Shown: positions 1-8,103, counted from the stretch's first letter. The stretch: 64,000 bases of DNA from Clostridiales bacterium (GCA_004555915.1 SFJM01000003.1:80673-144672); one strand, 5' to 3'. Program-made: numbers and translations. Notes: generated from the letters alone by a model not told the origin.

Positions 1-204
1 GACGGTAACATTGGTTTTCACGCCCCGCAGGCGGCAGTACAGCAATGCCTCCCGCATTTCCTCCGGGGAGAAATTCTTCGCGCCCCGGCGGGCGTTAAAG
101 GTTCCAAAGCCCAGATAGACCGCATCCGCGCCGTTCTGTACGGCAGCACGCACTGCCTCCATGGAACCGGCAGGCGCCAGCAGCTCCGGCAGATGTTTTC
201 CCAT
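1..204 (-). CDS. Peptidase U32 family protein, N-terminal part (runs off the left edge)
   Basis: Only the first 68 codons are in the window. The visible protein starts MGKHLPELLAPAGSMEAV and continues with GADAVYLGFGTFNARRGAKNF, the typical opening of U32 (collagenase-like) proteins: the LAPAG segment followed by the NGADAVYLG segment. U32 members are annotated as peptidases, but several characterised ones act in RNA hydroxylation, so the biochemical role here is open. The start ATG (202-204) overlaps the TGA of the ZapA-like gene by ATGA, which implies translational coupling and co-transcription. The pairing of zapA and a U32 gene is common in Bacillota. Confidence 0.85.
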   Translation of the reverse strand, partial: MGKHLPELLAPAGSMEAVRAAVQNGADAVYLGFGTFNARRGAKNFSPEEMREALLYCRLRGVKTNVTV

Positions 205-914
205 CACTTGAGCAGGCGGGACAGGCGGGAACGGACTTCATTGAGCTGGCGTTCGGTGGAAGCCAGTTCCTTTTCCAGTTCCTCAATGCGGCGCTGCTTT
301 TTGTCGCCGTCCACAACCTTTTCCCGCAGCTCCCGCAGTTCCCTGCCGGTACGTTCTGCCTGCTCCAGGTCATTGTTATGGCGTGCGTCCGCCTCTGCCA
401 GCTGCTGCTCCAGCTCACTGACACGGCGGGTACGGGCATCCGCTTCCACCGAAGCGCTCTGCATGCGCTTCTGGGTATCGCTGAGCTTTTCCTCCAGCTC
501 ATTGATGCGTACCTTGTCCGCTTCATTGGCCTGAACCAACGCTTCCAGCTCGGAAATGCGGTCCTTGAACCGGTTGACCTCGGTCATTTCCTTATTTTTC
601 TCGTTGACGGCACGTTCCAGGCTGTTGATTTCCTCCTGTGCATCTGCCAGCTCTCTGGACAGGTTTTTATTCTCTGCCAGATAGCCGGAAATCTGGGTAC
701 GCAGGTTTTCCGCGCCCTGTACCGCCTGTACATAATTGTCCGCCATATCGCAGGCTGTCAGCAATACAGCCTGCAGCATATTGGCACCGCTCTCTCTTAC
801 CTTGCAGACCCGGTTGTCCACCAGTGCTGCAATCTTGGTCATATATTCCTCATCCTGCTCACCGGTCATGGTAAACCGGTTTCCGGCAATGACGACTTCG
901 ACTCTGTTTTTCAT
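204..914 (-). CDS. zapA: ZapA-like cell division protein with long coiled-coil tail
   Basis: 236 residues. Residues 1-~85 match the ZapA fold: MKNRVEVVIAGNRFTMTGEQ, then EEYMTKIAALVDNRV and a helix with ADNYVQAVQGAE. ZapA binds FtsZ and promotes Z-ring assembly in the cytoplasm. Residues ~85-236 are an almost uninterrupted heptad-rich, charged segment (many Glu, Arg, Lys, Gln; ends RSRLSRLLK) predicted to form a long coiled coil, making the protein more than twice the length of a classic ZapA (~90-110 aa). The start ATG at 914 has a GGAAGGGA ribosome site. Its stop overlaps the U32 start, so the two are likely one operon. The coiled-coil extension may add self-association or a second partner; that is inference. 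Confidence 0.85.
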   Translation of the reverse strand: MKNRVEVVIAGNRFTMTGEQDEEYMTKIAALVDNRVCKVRESGANMLQAVLLTACDMADNYVQAVQGAENLRTQISGYLAENKNLSRELADAQEEINSLERAVNEKNKEMTEVNRFKDRISELEALVQANEADKVRINELEEKLSDTQKRMQSASVEADARTRRVSELEQQLAEADARHNNDLEQAERTGRELRELREKVVDGDKKQRRIEELEKELASTERQLNEVRSRLSRLLK

Positions 915-990
915 GGAATCCCTTCCTCCAGTTGTCCGCTCTCACGGCCGGATCCGTGCCATACCGTGGGCGAATTTCTTCATACGGTAT

Positions 991-1020
991 ATTATAGCAC
1001 AGCTCCTGTGGGTTTGTTAA
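991..1020 (-). promoter_or_regulatory. Sigma-A type promoter for zapA-U32
   Basis: On the minus strand TTAACA (1020-1015), an 18-base spacer and TATAAT (996-991) lie about 75 bases before the zapA start. The -10 is perfect; the -35 has two mismatches to TTGACA. Confidence 0.6.
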
Positions 1021-1071
1021 CAGTTTGTTGCAGCTATGACGCTAAAAATGCAACTTTTTTTGAAACAGAAA

Positions 1072-1100
1072 TTGTATCCCGCTGTATTTCGTGCTAAAAT
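1072..1100 (+). promoter_or_regulatory. Possible promoter for proBA
   Basis: TTGTAT (1072-1077), a 17-base spacer and TAAAAT (1095-1100) lie 74 bases before the proB start. The leader is too short for a proline T-box, so regulation would have to be at initiation or by ProB feedback inhibition. Confidence 0.45.
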
Positions 1101-1173
1101 GATAGGCGTATCATATGAAATTGAAATCCGCTCTGTTTTCTGTGGCAGAACGGTGAAAAAGGAGAACCGCCTT

Positions 1174-1977
1174 ATGATGAATCTGAGTCAGGTGCGCCGC
1201 ATTGTGGTCAAGGTCGGCACCTCGACACTCACCTATCCTACCGGCAAGCTGAATATCCGCGGCATTGAACGTCTGGTGCGCTGCATTGCGGACCTGCACA
1301 ACCGTGGTTATGAAATGGTTCTGGTATCCTCCGGTGCCATCGGCGTGGGTGCGTCCAAGCTGCGCCTGAGCGAACGGCCTAAGACCCTGCGCATGAAGCA
1401 GGCTGCCGCCGCTGTGGGCCAGTGCGAGCTGATGCATGTTTACGACAAGATTTTTGCAGAATATGGCATCAATACCGCCCAGATCCTGCTGACCACCGAG
1501 GATACGGAGGATAAAAACCGCCGTCATAATGTACATAATACCTTTGATGCGCTGCTGGAAACCAATGCCCTGCCCATTGTCAATGAAAACGACACGGTGG
1601 CAGTAGAGGAAATTGAATTCGGTGACAACGACAGCCTTGCTGCCGTGGTATCCCGTGTTGCAGTGGCGGATCTTCTGGTTATCTTTACCGATATGGACGG
1701 CCTGTATGATGATGACCCCCGGGAAAAGCCGGAAGCCCGCCTGATTCCGGTCGTGCATGAAATTACCGATGAGCTGCGTGCCATTGCAGGCGGCGCAGGC
1801 ACGGAAAACGGTACCGGCGGCATGGCAACCAAGCTGAAGGCTGCGGAGCTGTGCATGGAGAAAAATATCCCCATGTTCGTCGTCAACGGTGCCAAGCCGG
1901 AAATTTTATATGAACTGGCAGACGGACGGCTTGCCGGCACGCTGTTCCTGCCGCCCAACTACGACATCAAGAGCTGA
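1174..1977 (+). CDS. proB: Glutamate 5-kinase (short form without PUA domain)
   Basis: 267 residues. Phosphorylates L-glutamate with ATP to gamma-glutamyl phosphate, the first step of proline synthesis. The amino acid kinase fold is visible from VVKVGTSTLTYPTGKLN through LVSSGAIGVGASKL, LLTTEDTEDKNRRHN, PIVNENDTVAVEEIEFGDND and GTGGMATKLKAAELC. The protein stops right after the kinase domain, so the ~100-residue C-terminal PUA domain of the E. coli enzyme is absent; kinase-only ProB occurs in other bacteria. The ATG at 1174 follows AAAAAGGAGAA; an in-frame upstream extension to 1036 lacks family similarity. proA follows after 14 bases, with which it forms the standard operon. Confidence 0.95.
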   Translation: MMNLSQVRRIVVKVGTSTLTYPTGKLNIRGIERLVRCIADLHNRGYEMVLVSSGAIGVGASKLRLSERPKTLRMKQAAAAVGQCELMHVYDKIFAEYGINTAQILLTTEDTEDKNRRHNVHNTFDALLETNALPIVNENDTVAVEEIEFGDNDSLAAVVSRVAVADLLVIFTDMDGLYDDDPREKPEARLIPVVHEITDELRAIAGGAGTENGTGGMATKLKAAELCMEKNIPMFVVNGAKPEILYELADGRLAGTLFLPPNYDIKS

Positions 1978-1991
1978 AAGGAGCGATCCTG

Positions 1992-3239
1992 ATGACGACT
2001 GTACTGGATACCTGCCGCCGTGCCGCTGCGGTCAAGCATGAAATCGGCACGCTGGGCACCAACAAGAAAAATGCCGCCCTTCTGGCCATTGCGGATGCGC
2101 TGGAGGCAAACCGTGAGCAGATCAAGGCCGCAAACCGGCTGGATATCGAAGCCGGACGCAGCAACGGGCTGAATGAAGGCCTGATTGACCGTCTGACACT
2201 GGATGACAGCCGCATTGACGGTGTGGCAGAGGGCTGCCGCCAGGTGGCTGCGCTGCCGGACCCGGTGGGCGAGGTCACCGAAATGAAGGTGACGCCGAAT
2301 GGCCTGAAAATCGGCAAAAAGCGCGTGCCCATGGGTGTCATCGGCATCATTTATGAAGCCCGTCCCAATGTCACCGTGGATGCTGCCGCCCTGTGCTTCA
2401 AGGCAGGCTCCGCCTGCGTGCTTCGCGGCGGCAAGGAAGCCTTCCATTCCAACCAGTGCCTGATGGGTATTATGCGTGACGCGGTTGCTTCCTGCGGCCT
2501 GTCGCCGGATATCCTGAATCTGGTGGAGGATATCACCCATGAGGGCGCCAATGTGATGATGCAGGCAAACGGTCTGATTGATGTGCTTATCCCCCGTGGC
2601 AGCAGCCGTCTGATTCAGGCAGTGGTCAAAACCGCCACCGTACCGGTTATTGAAACCGGCGTCGGCAACTGCCATGTCTATGTGGATGCCAGTGCAGATG
2701 TGGACATGGCGCTGGATATTCTGGAAAATGCCAAATGCCAGCGCATTTCGGTATGCAACGCGGCGGAAAGCCTGCTGGTACACCGGGATATTGCGGCGCA
2801 GTTCCTGCCCAAGGCAAAGACACGGCTGGATGCCCACAACGTCATCTGGCATGGCTGCCCGGAAACCTGTGCCATTCTGGGTGACAGCATTGTGCCGGCG
2901 ACCGATGAAGACTATGGTACGGAATATCTGAACTATGAAATCTCCTGCAAGGTGGTGGATTCCGCCGATGCCGCCATTGCCCACATCAACCACTACAATA
3001 CCGGACACTCCGAATGTATTGTGACCCGTGATTATTTCGACGCGCAGCGGTTCCTGGATTACGTGGATGCGGCGGCGGTATATGTGAATGCTTCCACCCG
3101 GTTCACGGACGGCGGAGAATTCGGCTTCGGTGCGGAAATCGGCATTTCCACCCAGAAGCTGCATGCCCGCGGCCCCATGGGGTTGAAGGAGCTGACTTCC
3201 AACAAATATATTATTTACGGCGAAGGCCAGATCCGCTGA
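1992..3239 (+). CDS. proA: Gamma-glutamyl phosphate reductase
   Basis: 415 residues, the normal family length. It reduces gamma-glutamyl phosphate with NADPH to glutamate-5-semialdehyde, the second step of proline synthesis. The aldehyde-dehydrogenase-like signature is clear: GVIGIIYEARPNVTVDAAAL, LRGGKEAFHSNQ, IPRGSSRLIQAV, ETGVGNCHVYVD and the catalytic-cysteine segment ISVCNAAESLLVH. The C-terminal TGHSECIVT and FGFGAEIGISTQKLHARGP motifs are also intact. The start codon follows AAAGGAGCGATCCTG. It sits 14 bases after proB, and unstable gamma-glutamyl phosphate is presumed to be handed from ProB to ProA. The CYTH gene follows after 18 bases. Confidence 0.97.
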   Translation: MTTVLDTCRRAAAVKHEIGTLGTNKKNAALLAIADALEANREQIKAANRLDIEAGRSNGLNEGLIDRLTLDDSRIDGVAEGCRQVAALPDPVGEVTEMKVTPNGLKIGKKRVPMGVIGIIYEARPNVTVDAAALCFKAGSACVLRGGKEAFHSNQCLMGIMRDAVASCGLSPDILNLVEDITHEGANVMMQANGLIDVLIPRGSSRLIQAVVKTATVPVIETGVGNCHVYVDASADVDMALDILENAKCQRISVCNAAESLLVHRDIAAQFLPKAKTRLDAHNVIWHGCPETCAILGDSIVPATDEDYGTEYLNYEISCKVVDSADAAIAHINHYNTGHSECIVTRDYFDAQRFLDYVDAAAVYVNASTRFTDGGEFGFGAEIGISTQKLHARGPMGLKELTSNKYIIYGEGQIR

Positions 3240-3257
3240 CCGGAAAGGAGCCTTTGC

Positions 3258-3860
3258 ATGGAACGTGAATTCAAATGGATGATTCCCGACCCGTCGGAGT
3301 TTGACCGCATTGCGGACAGCAGCATGGTATCCTCCCTGGTACGGGAAACCGGCAGGCTGGAAATGGAAGCCATGTATTATGATACCTCGGACGGCCTGAT
3401 TGCCCGCTGCCATGGCGGTTTGCGGCTGCGCCGGGAAAATGAAACCCGTGTCGTATGCTTAAAGCTGGCAGCGGAAAGCGGCTTTGGCGGTGCCCTGAAG
3501 GCACGGGAGGAATATGAATGCACGGCACCGGATATCCGTACCGGCATCCGGAACCTGCCCTCCGCCGGTGCGCCGCAGGAGATCTGTGACCGGCTGCTGC
3601 AGGCCAACCTGATCGAGCTGGGACGCACGGCATTCACCCGGTTCTGGTTCCTGCTGGGCTATCAGGACTGCACCTGTGAGCTGGCATTTGACTATGGCAA
3701 GCTGGTACGCGGCGGACGGGTCGGCCCCATCTGTGAGATGGAGCTGGAGCTGAAAAGCGGCAGCGAAGCGGACTTTGACGCGCTGGCGGTGCAGCTGCAG
3801 CAGGAATTTGACCTGAAACCCCAGCCGTTGTCCAAGCTGGTACGAATGATGAGCCTGTAA
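3258..3860 (+). CDS. CYTH domain-containing protein
   Basis: 200 residues. The N-terminal EREFKW fits the ExExK signature of CYTH/triphosphate tunnel metalloenzymes; further charged strands follow (GLRLRRENETRVVCLK, CEMELELKSG), which supply the basic and acidic residues that line the tunnel. Members hydrolyse inorganic triphosphate, thiamine triphosphate or make cAMP, needing divalent metal; nothing here fixes the substrate. The start ATG follows GGAAAGGAGCC and lies 18 bases after proA, so it is probably co-transcribed with proBA, though no functional link is known. A GC-rich hairpin lies shortly after the stop. Confidence 0.8.
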   Translation: MEREFKWMIPDPSEFDRIADSSMVSSLVRETGRLEMEAMYYDTSDGLIARCHGGLRLRRENETRVVCLKLAAESGFGGALKAREEYECTAPDIRTGIRNLPSAGAPQEICDRLLQANLIELGRTAFTRFWFLLGYQDCTCELAFDYGKLVRGGRVGPICEMELELKSGSEADFDALAVQLQQEFDLKPQPLSKLVRMMSL

Positions 3861-3904
3861 TTGGTTGGCATGTAACTGTTTCATAACACAAAGCAAACCG
3901 GCGC

Positions 3905-3935
3905 AAAAGGGGACCCTTCTGGCGGGTCCCCCTTT
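3905..3935 (+). terminator. Terminator-like hairpin after proBA-CYTH
   Basis: GGGGACCC (3909-3916) pairs with GGGTCCCC (3924-3931); the stem is preceded by four A and followed by CTTT. The T tract is short, so termination may be weak. Confidence 0.5.
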
Positions 3936-3962
3936 GCAAACCCCCAGCCCACTGTCTGGTGA

Positions 3963-4003
3963 GGCCGTCCAAAATACCATGACGCCAAATATTTTGGACG
4001 GCC
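3963..4003. repeat. 14-bp perfect inverted repeat of unknown role
   Basis: GGCCGTCCAAAATA (3963-3976) is an exact inverse of TATTTTGGACGGCC (3990-4003), separated by 13 bases. There is no T tract on either side, so it does not look like a normal terminator. It lies between two converging transcription units. Confidence 0.7.
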
Positions 4004-4040
4004 TTGTGACTGCCTGCACAGAGAGCTGCTGCTGTCAAGC

Positions 4041-4079
4041 AAAAACCCGCAGAGGTACCATCTCCGCGGGTTCTTTTTT
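4041..4079. terminator. Bidirectional terminator between CYTH and carD
   Basis: AACCCGC (4044-4050) and GCGGGTT (4066-4072) form the stem, with an A tract on the left and a T tract on the right, so it can stop both the plus-strand proBA unit and the minus-strand carD gene. Confidence 0.75.
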
Positions 4080-4593
4080 ATGCCTGTTTTTTCTTTTTTT
4101 CTTCCACTCTTCTGTGGATATAGGGCTGGATTTCGTCATACTCCATGCCCAGCACCACCGCGAGCTCGCCATACAGCATTTTTTCCGCCCGCTTCATATA
4201 CTGCTGATCCGTCTGTCCCATATGCCGTCCCGCCTTGACGGAGCGCCGGTTCTTCTGGTATACGCTCTTAATCAGGCGCACCAGGTCCTCATTCCGATGG
4301 GTATTCAGGCATGCCCGGTACTGCTCACCCAGCATCCGGATGTCATGATTGTCACAGACATTGTCCGGTATATCCGGTATGCGGTCAATCAGCTGCTCCG
4401 CTGCCTGCCTTGACATGACCGGACGCATAAAAGCCCTGGTATCCACCGGGGTATAAATCACTGCCGTATCATAAACCGGGGACAGCTTATAATACAGGGT
4501 TTCCTGATCCGAAGCAGCATCGGGATAACCAATCTCTTCCACCCGGCAGACGCCGGTGTTTCCATACATAACAAAATCGCCTGTCTGATACAT
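4078..4593 (-). CDS. CarD family transcriptional regulator
   Basis: 171 residues. The N-terminal GDFVMYGNTGVCRVEEIGYP is the Tudor-like RNA-polymerase-interaction domain shared by CarD/CdnL and Mfd; in characterised members it binds the RNAP beta subunit and stabilises open promoter complexes. The C-terminal half is helical and basic (VRLIKSVYQKNRRSVKAG, GQTDQQYMKRAEKMLYGEL), as expected for the DNA-binding helical domain, and ends in a Lys-rich tail EEKKKKQA. The length is typical for the family. It is transcribed alone; the start follows GGAGGAATGCAGC. A global rather than operon-specific role is expected from the family. Confidence 0.85.
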   Translation of the reverse strand: MYQTGDFVMYGNTGVCRVEEIGYPDAASDQETLYYKLSPVYDTAVIYTPVDTRAFMRPVMSRQAAEQLIDRIPDIPDNVCDNHDIRMLGEQYRACLNTHRNEDLVRLIKSVYQKNRRSVKAGRHMGQTDQQYMKRAEKMLYGELAVVLGMEYDEIQPYIHRRVEEKKKKQA

Positions 4594-4768
4594 TGCTGCA
4601 TTCCTCCCTGCCTGTCAAATTCCTGCGGTATAACAGGTAGATATCCTGTCACTATTTCTCTTATTATTATACCACGTTAAAGCCGGACAAGTAACATGCA
4701 ATTTTTGAAAAAAGTGCCGAAAAACCCTTCATATTTCCATTTTCCCATGCGCTAAACGCAATAAAACG

Positions 4769-4797
4769 CAAAAATCCCACGGAACCTCCGTGGGATT
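4769..4797 (-). terminator. Terminator of the barnase-barstar unit
   Basis: AATCCCACGG (4774-4783) pairs perfectly with CCGTGGGATT (4788-4797); the minus strand continues into a T tract. It lies 18 bases after the barstar stop. Confidence 0.8.
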
Positions 4798-4814
4798 CGG
4801 GACGGCATGTCCGC

Positions 4815-5069
4815 TTATTGCACCGGCGTATGCACGGTCAATGCGTCATTTTCCCGTGCTGCCGCCTGAAAGACCCGCAGCACCTGCGCAAAACTGTCAT
4901 CTGCCTGCTCCATATGGCTCCATGTGATTTCGGTTTCCGGCAGCTCTGTCAGGCAGTCATACAGTGCATCCAGATTCCTGCCATAATATGCCGGCAGCGG
5001 CAGCATCTCCTGCAGGTAATCATGCAGCTGTTCCTGTCCCATGCGGCTGGCATCCAGAACAAGTTTCAT
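4815..5069 (-). CDS. Barstar family ribonuclease inhibitor
   Basis: 84 residues. Barstar-family signature: MKLVLDASRMGQEQLHDYL, then LPLPAYYGRNLDALYDCLTE, equivalent to the YYGENLDALWDCLT helix of barstar, whose Asp and Tyr side chains plug the barnase active site; the final strand region ends LTVHTPVQ. Cytoplasmic, with no signal peptide. The start at 5069 follows GGGAGGACTGGAT; an upstream extension lacks similarity. It begins 13 bases after the stop of a barnase-like gene, so the nuclease and its inhibitor are almost certainly one operon, in the order nuclease then inhibitor. The inhibitor would protect the cell against unexported enzyme. Confidence 0.9.
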   Translation of the reverse strand: MKLVLDASRMGQEQLHDYLQEMLPLPAYYGRNLDALYDCLTELPETEITWSHMEQADDSFAQVLRVFQAAARENDALTVHTPVQ

Positions 5070-5082
5070 ATCCAGTCCTCCC

Positions 5083-5613
5083 TTATTCCTCGCCATACAG
5101 CAGCTCGAAGGTTTCATAATGGTCGCCGGTATAATAAATCAGGCCGTCGTTGGAAAACACAATGCGCTCCGCGCCGCGATACCCGCCGGTGCTGTTGATG
5201 TCACATTCATGGTATTCCCGTCCGTCCGCCTCCGGCAGCCGGCCTTCATAATTGCCAAAATAATCGCCGCCGATGCTTTTGCCCGGTGCAACCTCAGACA
5301 AATTGCCCTGCGAGCTGTCCCAGCCCAGGGCTTTTGCATCCTTTTTGGTGATGAAATTCTCCGGCAGATGGCCGTATGCGTTCAGATAAGCCGCCACGTC
5401 CTCCTTTGAGGTATAGGTTCCGTCCTCGTCGGGTACATCGGCTTCCGGTGACGCTTCCGCCGTCTCATTGGTTGTGACAACCTCTGCTGAGCCGGCTGTT
5501 GCCGAGCTTCCCGCGTCAATATCCTCCATCTGCTCCATGCTGACGGTACAGCCGCACAGCAGCAATACCATGGACAGCAGCAGGGCGATCAGCCTGCTCC
5601 CACGCTGTTTCAT
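5083..5613 (-). CDS. Barnase-like ribonuclease lipoprotein
   Basis: 176 residues. Residues 1-22 are a lipoprotein signal (LIALLLSMVLLLCGC) with a lipobox LCGC, giving Cys22 as the lipid-modified residue. An acidic, Ser/Thr-rich linker runs to ~66. Residues ~68-176 match barnase: YGHLPENFITKKDAKALGW, NLSEVAPGKSIGGD, HECDIN, YRGAERIVFS and GDHYETF. The catalytic set is intact: Lys90 (barnase K27), Glu136 (E73), Arg146 and Arg150 (R83, R87), His165 (H102). It should be a guanyl-preferring endoribonuclease displayed on the outer face of the membrane. Start: ATG at 5613 is 9 bases from GGAG; the ATG at 5619 is only 3 bases away. The barstar gene follows directly. Confidence 0.92.
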   Translation of the reverse strand: MKQRGSRLIALLLSMVLLLCGCTVSMEQMEDIDAGSSATAGSAEVVTTNETAEASPEADVPDEDGTYTSKEDVAAYLNAYGHLPENFITKKDAKALGWDSSQGNLSEVAPGKSIGGDYFGNYEGRLPEADGREYHECDINSTGGYRGAERIVFSNDGLIYYTGDHYETFELLYGEE

Positions 5614-5696
5614 ATCCATTCGCTCCTTTTTGATCTCAATTTTCATCCAGTATACCATGTTTCTCCTGGAATTGCCACCACAGTCCGGACAGCAAA

Positions 5697-5725
5697 AGAA
5701 GAGGCCCCTCATAAGAGGAGCCTCT
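5697..5725 (-). terminator. Terminator after the symporter gene
   Basis: AGAGGCCCCTC (5700-5710) and GAGGAGCCTCT (5715-5725) form a near-perfect stem with an ATAA loop; the minus strand runs on into TTCTTTT. It separates the symporter from the barnase unit. Confidence 0.8.
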
Positions 5726-5768
5726 CCAGTTCCGGAATTTCGGATAAAAAGCTTTGTATGGATTCGAC

Positions 5769-7397
5769 TTAGCCCAGTACCAGCGGGGAGAAGATGAGGT
5801 ACATAACGACAACAACCAGAATACCAGCGGTAGCCCAGATCTTGCCGGTCTTCCACGGAGTCAGGCTGATCTGCGGTACGTTCGGAATCTCGAACGGAGT
5901 CTTGCGCGGTGCAAACTTTGCACATGCGAAGTAGATCACACACTGAACCAGGAAGCATACGAATACCCAGTACAGGTAATGGATATGCTCGAATACGAAG
6001 AAATAGCCAATTGCGTACATGACGATATGTACCGGTACACCGATCTTCGGTGCCAGTGCAGATACGTTCTTATTCAGCATACCGAACAGTACAGCGCACA
6101 GAATCGGCATGGAGAACAGACCCCAGCACTCGTTGATGAAGTTCATGATGCCGGAACCGAAGTACATGATGAACGGGGAAATGATGATAGCCAGAATACC
6201 AACGATCAGGCCGAAGATCTGGCCAACCTTTACAACCTTCTTTGCGTCTGCATTCTTGCCAAAAATCGGCTTCCAGATATTCAGGGAGAAAATCGTGGAG
6301 GAAGAATTCAGTACGGAGTTGAAGGAGGACAGGATTGCGCCGAACATAACAGCTGCAAAGAAGCCCATGATCGGCTTCGGCATAACATGCAGAACCAGCA
6401 GCGGGTAAGCAGCGTCGCCGTCAAATGCAGCGCCGGAACCGGAGGACTGCAGTACGCCTGCTTCCATCAGCTGGAAAGCGATGATGCCCGGGATTACGAT
6501 AACGAATACGTCCAGGCACTTGAAGAAGCCAGCCCAGATTGCACCCTTCTGTGCTTCAGCCAGATTCTTTGCACCCAGGGAACGCTGAATGATGGACTGG
6601 TTGGTAGCCCAGTAGAACATGTTGTTTACAAACATACCGGTGAACAGCAGCGGCCACGGAATGTACGGAGCCATTGCGTTCGGAGCGGACCATGCGTTCA
6701 TCTTTGCCGGGGTAGCGGTAGCAAAATGCTTGATGCCTGCGAAAAATCCGCCGCCATCCAGCTGGCCCAGTGCGATAAAGCCCAGAATCGGAACCAGGAA
6801 GCCGCCGATCAGCAGGCCAACGCCGTTGATGGTATCCGAATAAGCAACTGCCTTCAGGCCGCCGAATACGGAATATGCCATACCGATCAGGCCGGTTGCG
6901 AAGCATACGATCAGGATTGCTGTGAAGTAGCTGATGCCAAAGATCTGCTGGATATCGAAGATCTTTTCCAGTGCCACAGAGCCCGAATACAGGATGGTCG
7001 GCAGCATGGTGATGACGTATGCAAACAGGAACATGATAGAGAACATGCGCATGGTAAAGGTATCATAGCGCATCTCATAAAACTGCGGAATAGTGGAAAT
7101 ATTGCCCTTCAGGAACTTCGGCAGCAGGACGAATGCCAGGATAACCAGTGCAAAGGCAGAGGTTGCTTCCCATGCCATCGTAGCCATGGAGCCGGAGAAT
7201 GCCTGGCCATTGGTGCCGACCAGCTGCTCTGCGGACAGGTTGGTCATCATCAGGGAACCTGCGATAACGATGCCCGGCAGACTGTGGCCTGCAACGAAGT
7301 AGCCTTCTTCAGTGTCCAGCTTCTCGCCGCGGGTCTTATACGCGGACAGAACTGCTACAAACACTGTAAAAGCGACAAACTCGATTACAGTTAACAT
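5769..7397 (-). CDS. Sodium:solute symporter (SSS/SLC5 family), likely for a sugar or polyol
   Basis: 542 residues with about 14 hydrophobic helices. The N-terminus carries EGYFVAGHSLPGIVIAGSLM followed by MTNLSAEQLVGTNGQAF, closely resembling the NLSAEQ region that lines the substrate and sodium site of vSGLT-type sugar transporters. Further family features are STIPQFYEMRYD, GMAYSVFGGLKAVAYSD and WATNQSIIQRSLGAKN. It would import its substrate with sodium through the cytoplasmic membrane. The ATG at 7397 follows AAAGGAG. It lies downstream of a sugar isomerase/epimerase on the same strand, with terminator-like hairpins and its own promoter between them. The substrate is not fixed by sequence; the neighbours suggest a sugar or inositol. 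Confidence 0.88.
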   Translation of the reverse strand: MLTVIEFVAFTVFVAVLSAYKTRGEKLDTEEGYFVAGHSLPGIVIAGSLMMTNLSAEQLVGTNGQAFSGSMATMAWEATSAFALVILAFVLLPKFLKGNISTIPQFYEMRYDTFTMRMFSIMFLFAYVITMLPTILYSGSVALEKIFDIQQIFGISYFTAILIVCFATGLIGMAYSVFGGLKAVAYSDTINGVGLLIGGFLVPILGFIALGQLDGGGFFAGIKHFATATPAKMNAWSAPNAMAPYIPWPLLFTGMFVNNMFYWATNQSIIQRSLGAKNLAEAQKGAIWAGFFKCLDVFVIVIPGIIAFQLMEAGVLQSSGSGAAFDGDAAYPLLVLHVMPKPIMGFFAAVMFGAILSSFNSVLNSSSTIFSLNIWKPIFGKNADAKKVVKVGQIFGLIVGILAIIISPFIMYFGSGIMNFINECWGLFSMPILCAVLFGMLNKNVSALAPKIGVPVHIVMYAIGYFFVFEHIHYLYWVFVCFLVQCVIYFACAKFAPRKTPFEIPNVPQISLTPWKTGKIWATAGILVVVVMYLIFSPLVLG

Positions 7398-7510
7398 AAT
7401 TTCGGAATCTCCTTTTTCTAAACTCTCTCCACGCCTTCTCCATGTCCGGATCACAAAAAAGACGTAAAACGACAGCCGCTCAGGAACGACGCGGCTGACT
7501 GACTGGTATG

Positions 7511-7540
7511 ATTATACCAGATGTCCATACCTTTTTTCAA
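7511..7540 (-). promoter_or_regulatory. Promoter of the symporter gene with overlapping palindrome
   Basis: Minus strand TTGAAA (7540-7535), an 18-base spacer and TATAAT (7516-7511). The inverted repeat CTGGTAT/ATACCAG (7503-7509, 7514-7520) overlaps the -10, which would suit a repressor. Confidence 0.6.
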
Positions 7541-7806
7541 GTTGCGTACCTCATGTAACTGTTAAAAATTTCGTAACATTTTTTATGCACGTTACACAAA
7601 AAATCATTTCTTTTTTTGCTACCGCAACCCAGAAAGTACGCAGAATCAACTTAAAAATACATCATCATTTTCCATGATAAAACGAAAATTTGCCCATTTT
7701 CTTCCAAATGTTCCAAAACGCGCCTAATTTTTATCATCTTTTCACCGCCGGACAACTGTTCTTTTTCCGTACATCCGGTTCCGCTGGTATTTATCTCAAA
7801 ACGTGA

Positions 7807-7844
7807 AAAAACTGCCGCATTCTCCTGAAAACACGGCAGTTTTT
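7807..7844 (-). terminator. Terminator-like hairpin
   Basis: AAAAACTGCCG (7807-7817) and CGGCAGTTTTT (7834-7844) pair perfectly around a 16-base loop; it works symmetrically in both directions. No gene end is close, so it may be a backup to the hairpin at 8104. Confidence 0.6.
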
Positions 7845-8103
7845 CCATCATACAACAACAAAAGGGAAAGTTTGACTTTCACAAGCAGAAAAGAACGGCA
7901 TCAGTCGGCTCCTGAATTCCGCTGTCCGGCGCGAAGGTCGTTCAGACTTCCTCCCGCCAGGTATGCCGCCCAGTCTTCTTGCGTTACAGATTATACCATC
8001 TGTTTTGTACAATTGCAACAGTTTTTCCCAAATGATGCAATATTTTATCGGAAAGAGCAGACCTCTCCGTTCCGTCCGCACCGCTTCCACCCTGCCGGAC
8101 AGA

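Noticed and set aside
1101..1173. Proline T-box leader before proB
   Set aside because: The space between the promoter and start is ~70 bases, with no specifier hairpin or T-box sequence.
1959..3413. Minus-strand ORF opposite proA
   Set aside because: Antisense shadow of proA; rich in His/Ile without domain motifs and no ribosome site.
3865..4413. Plus-strand ORF across the CYTH-carD gap
   Set aside because: It runs through terminators and opposite the CarD gene; no start signal.
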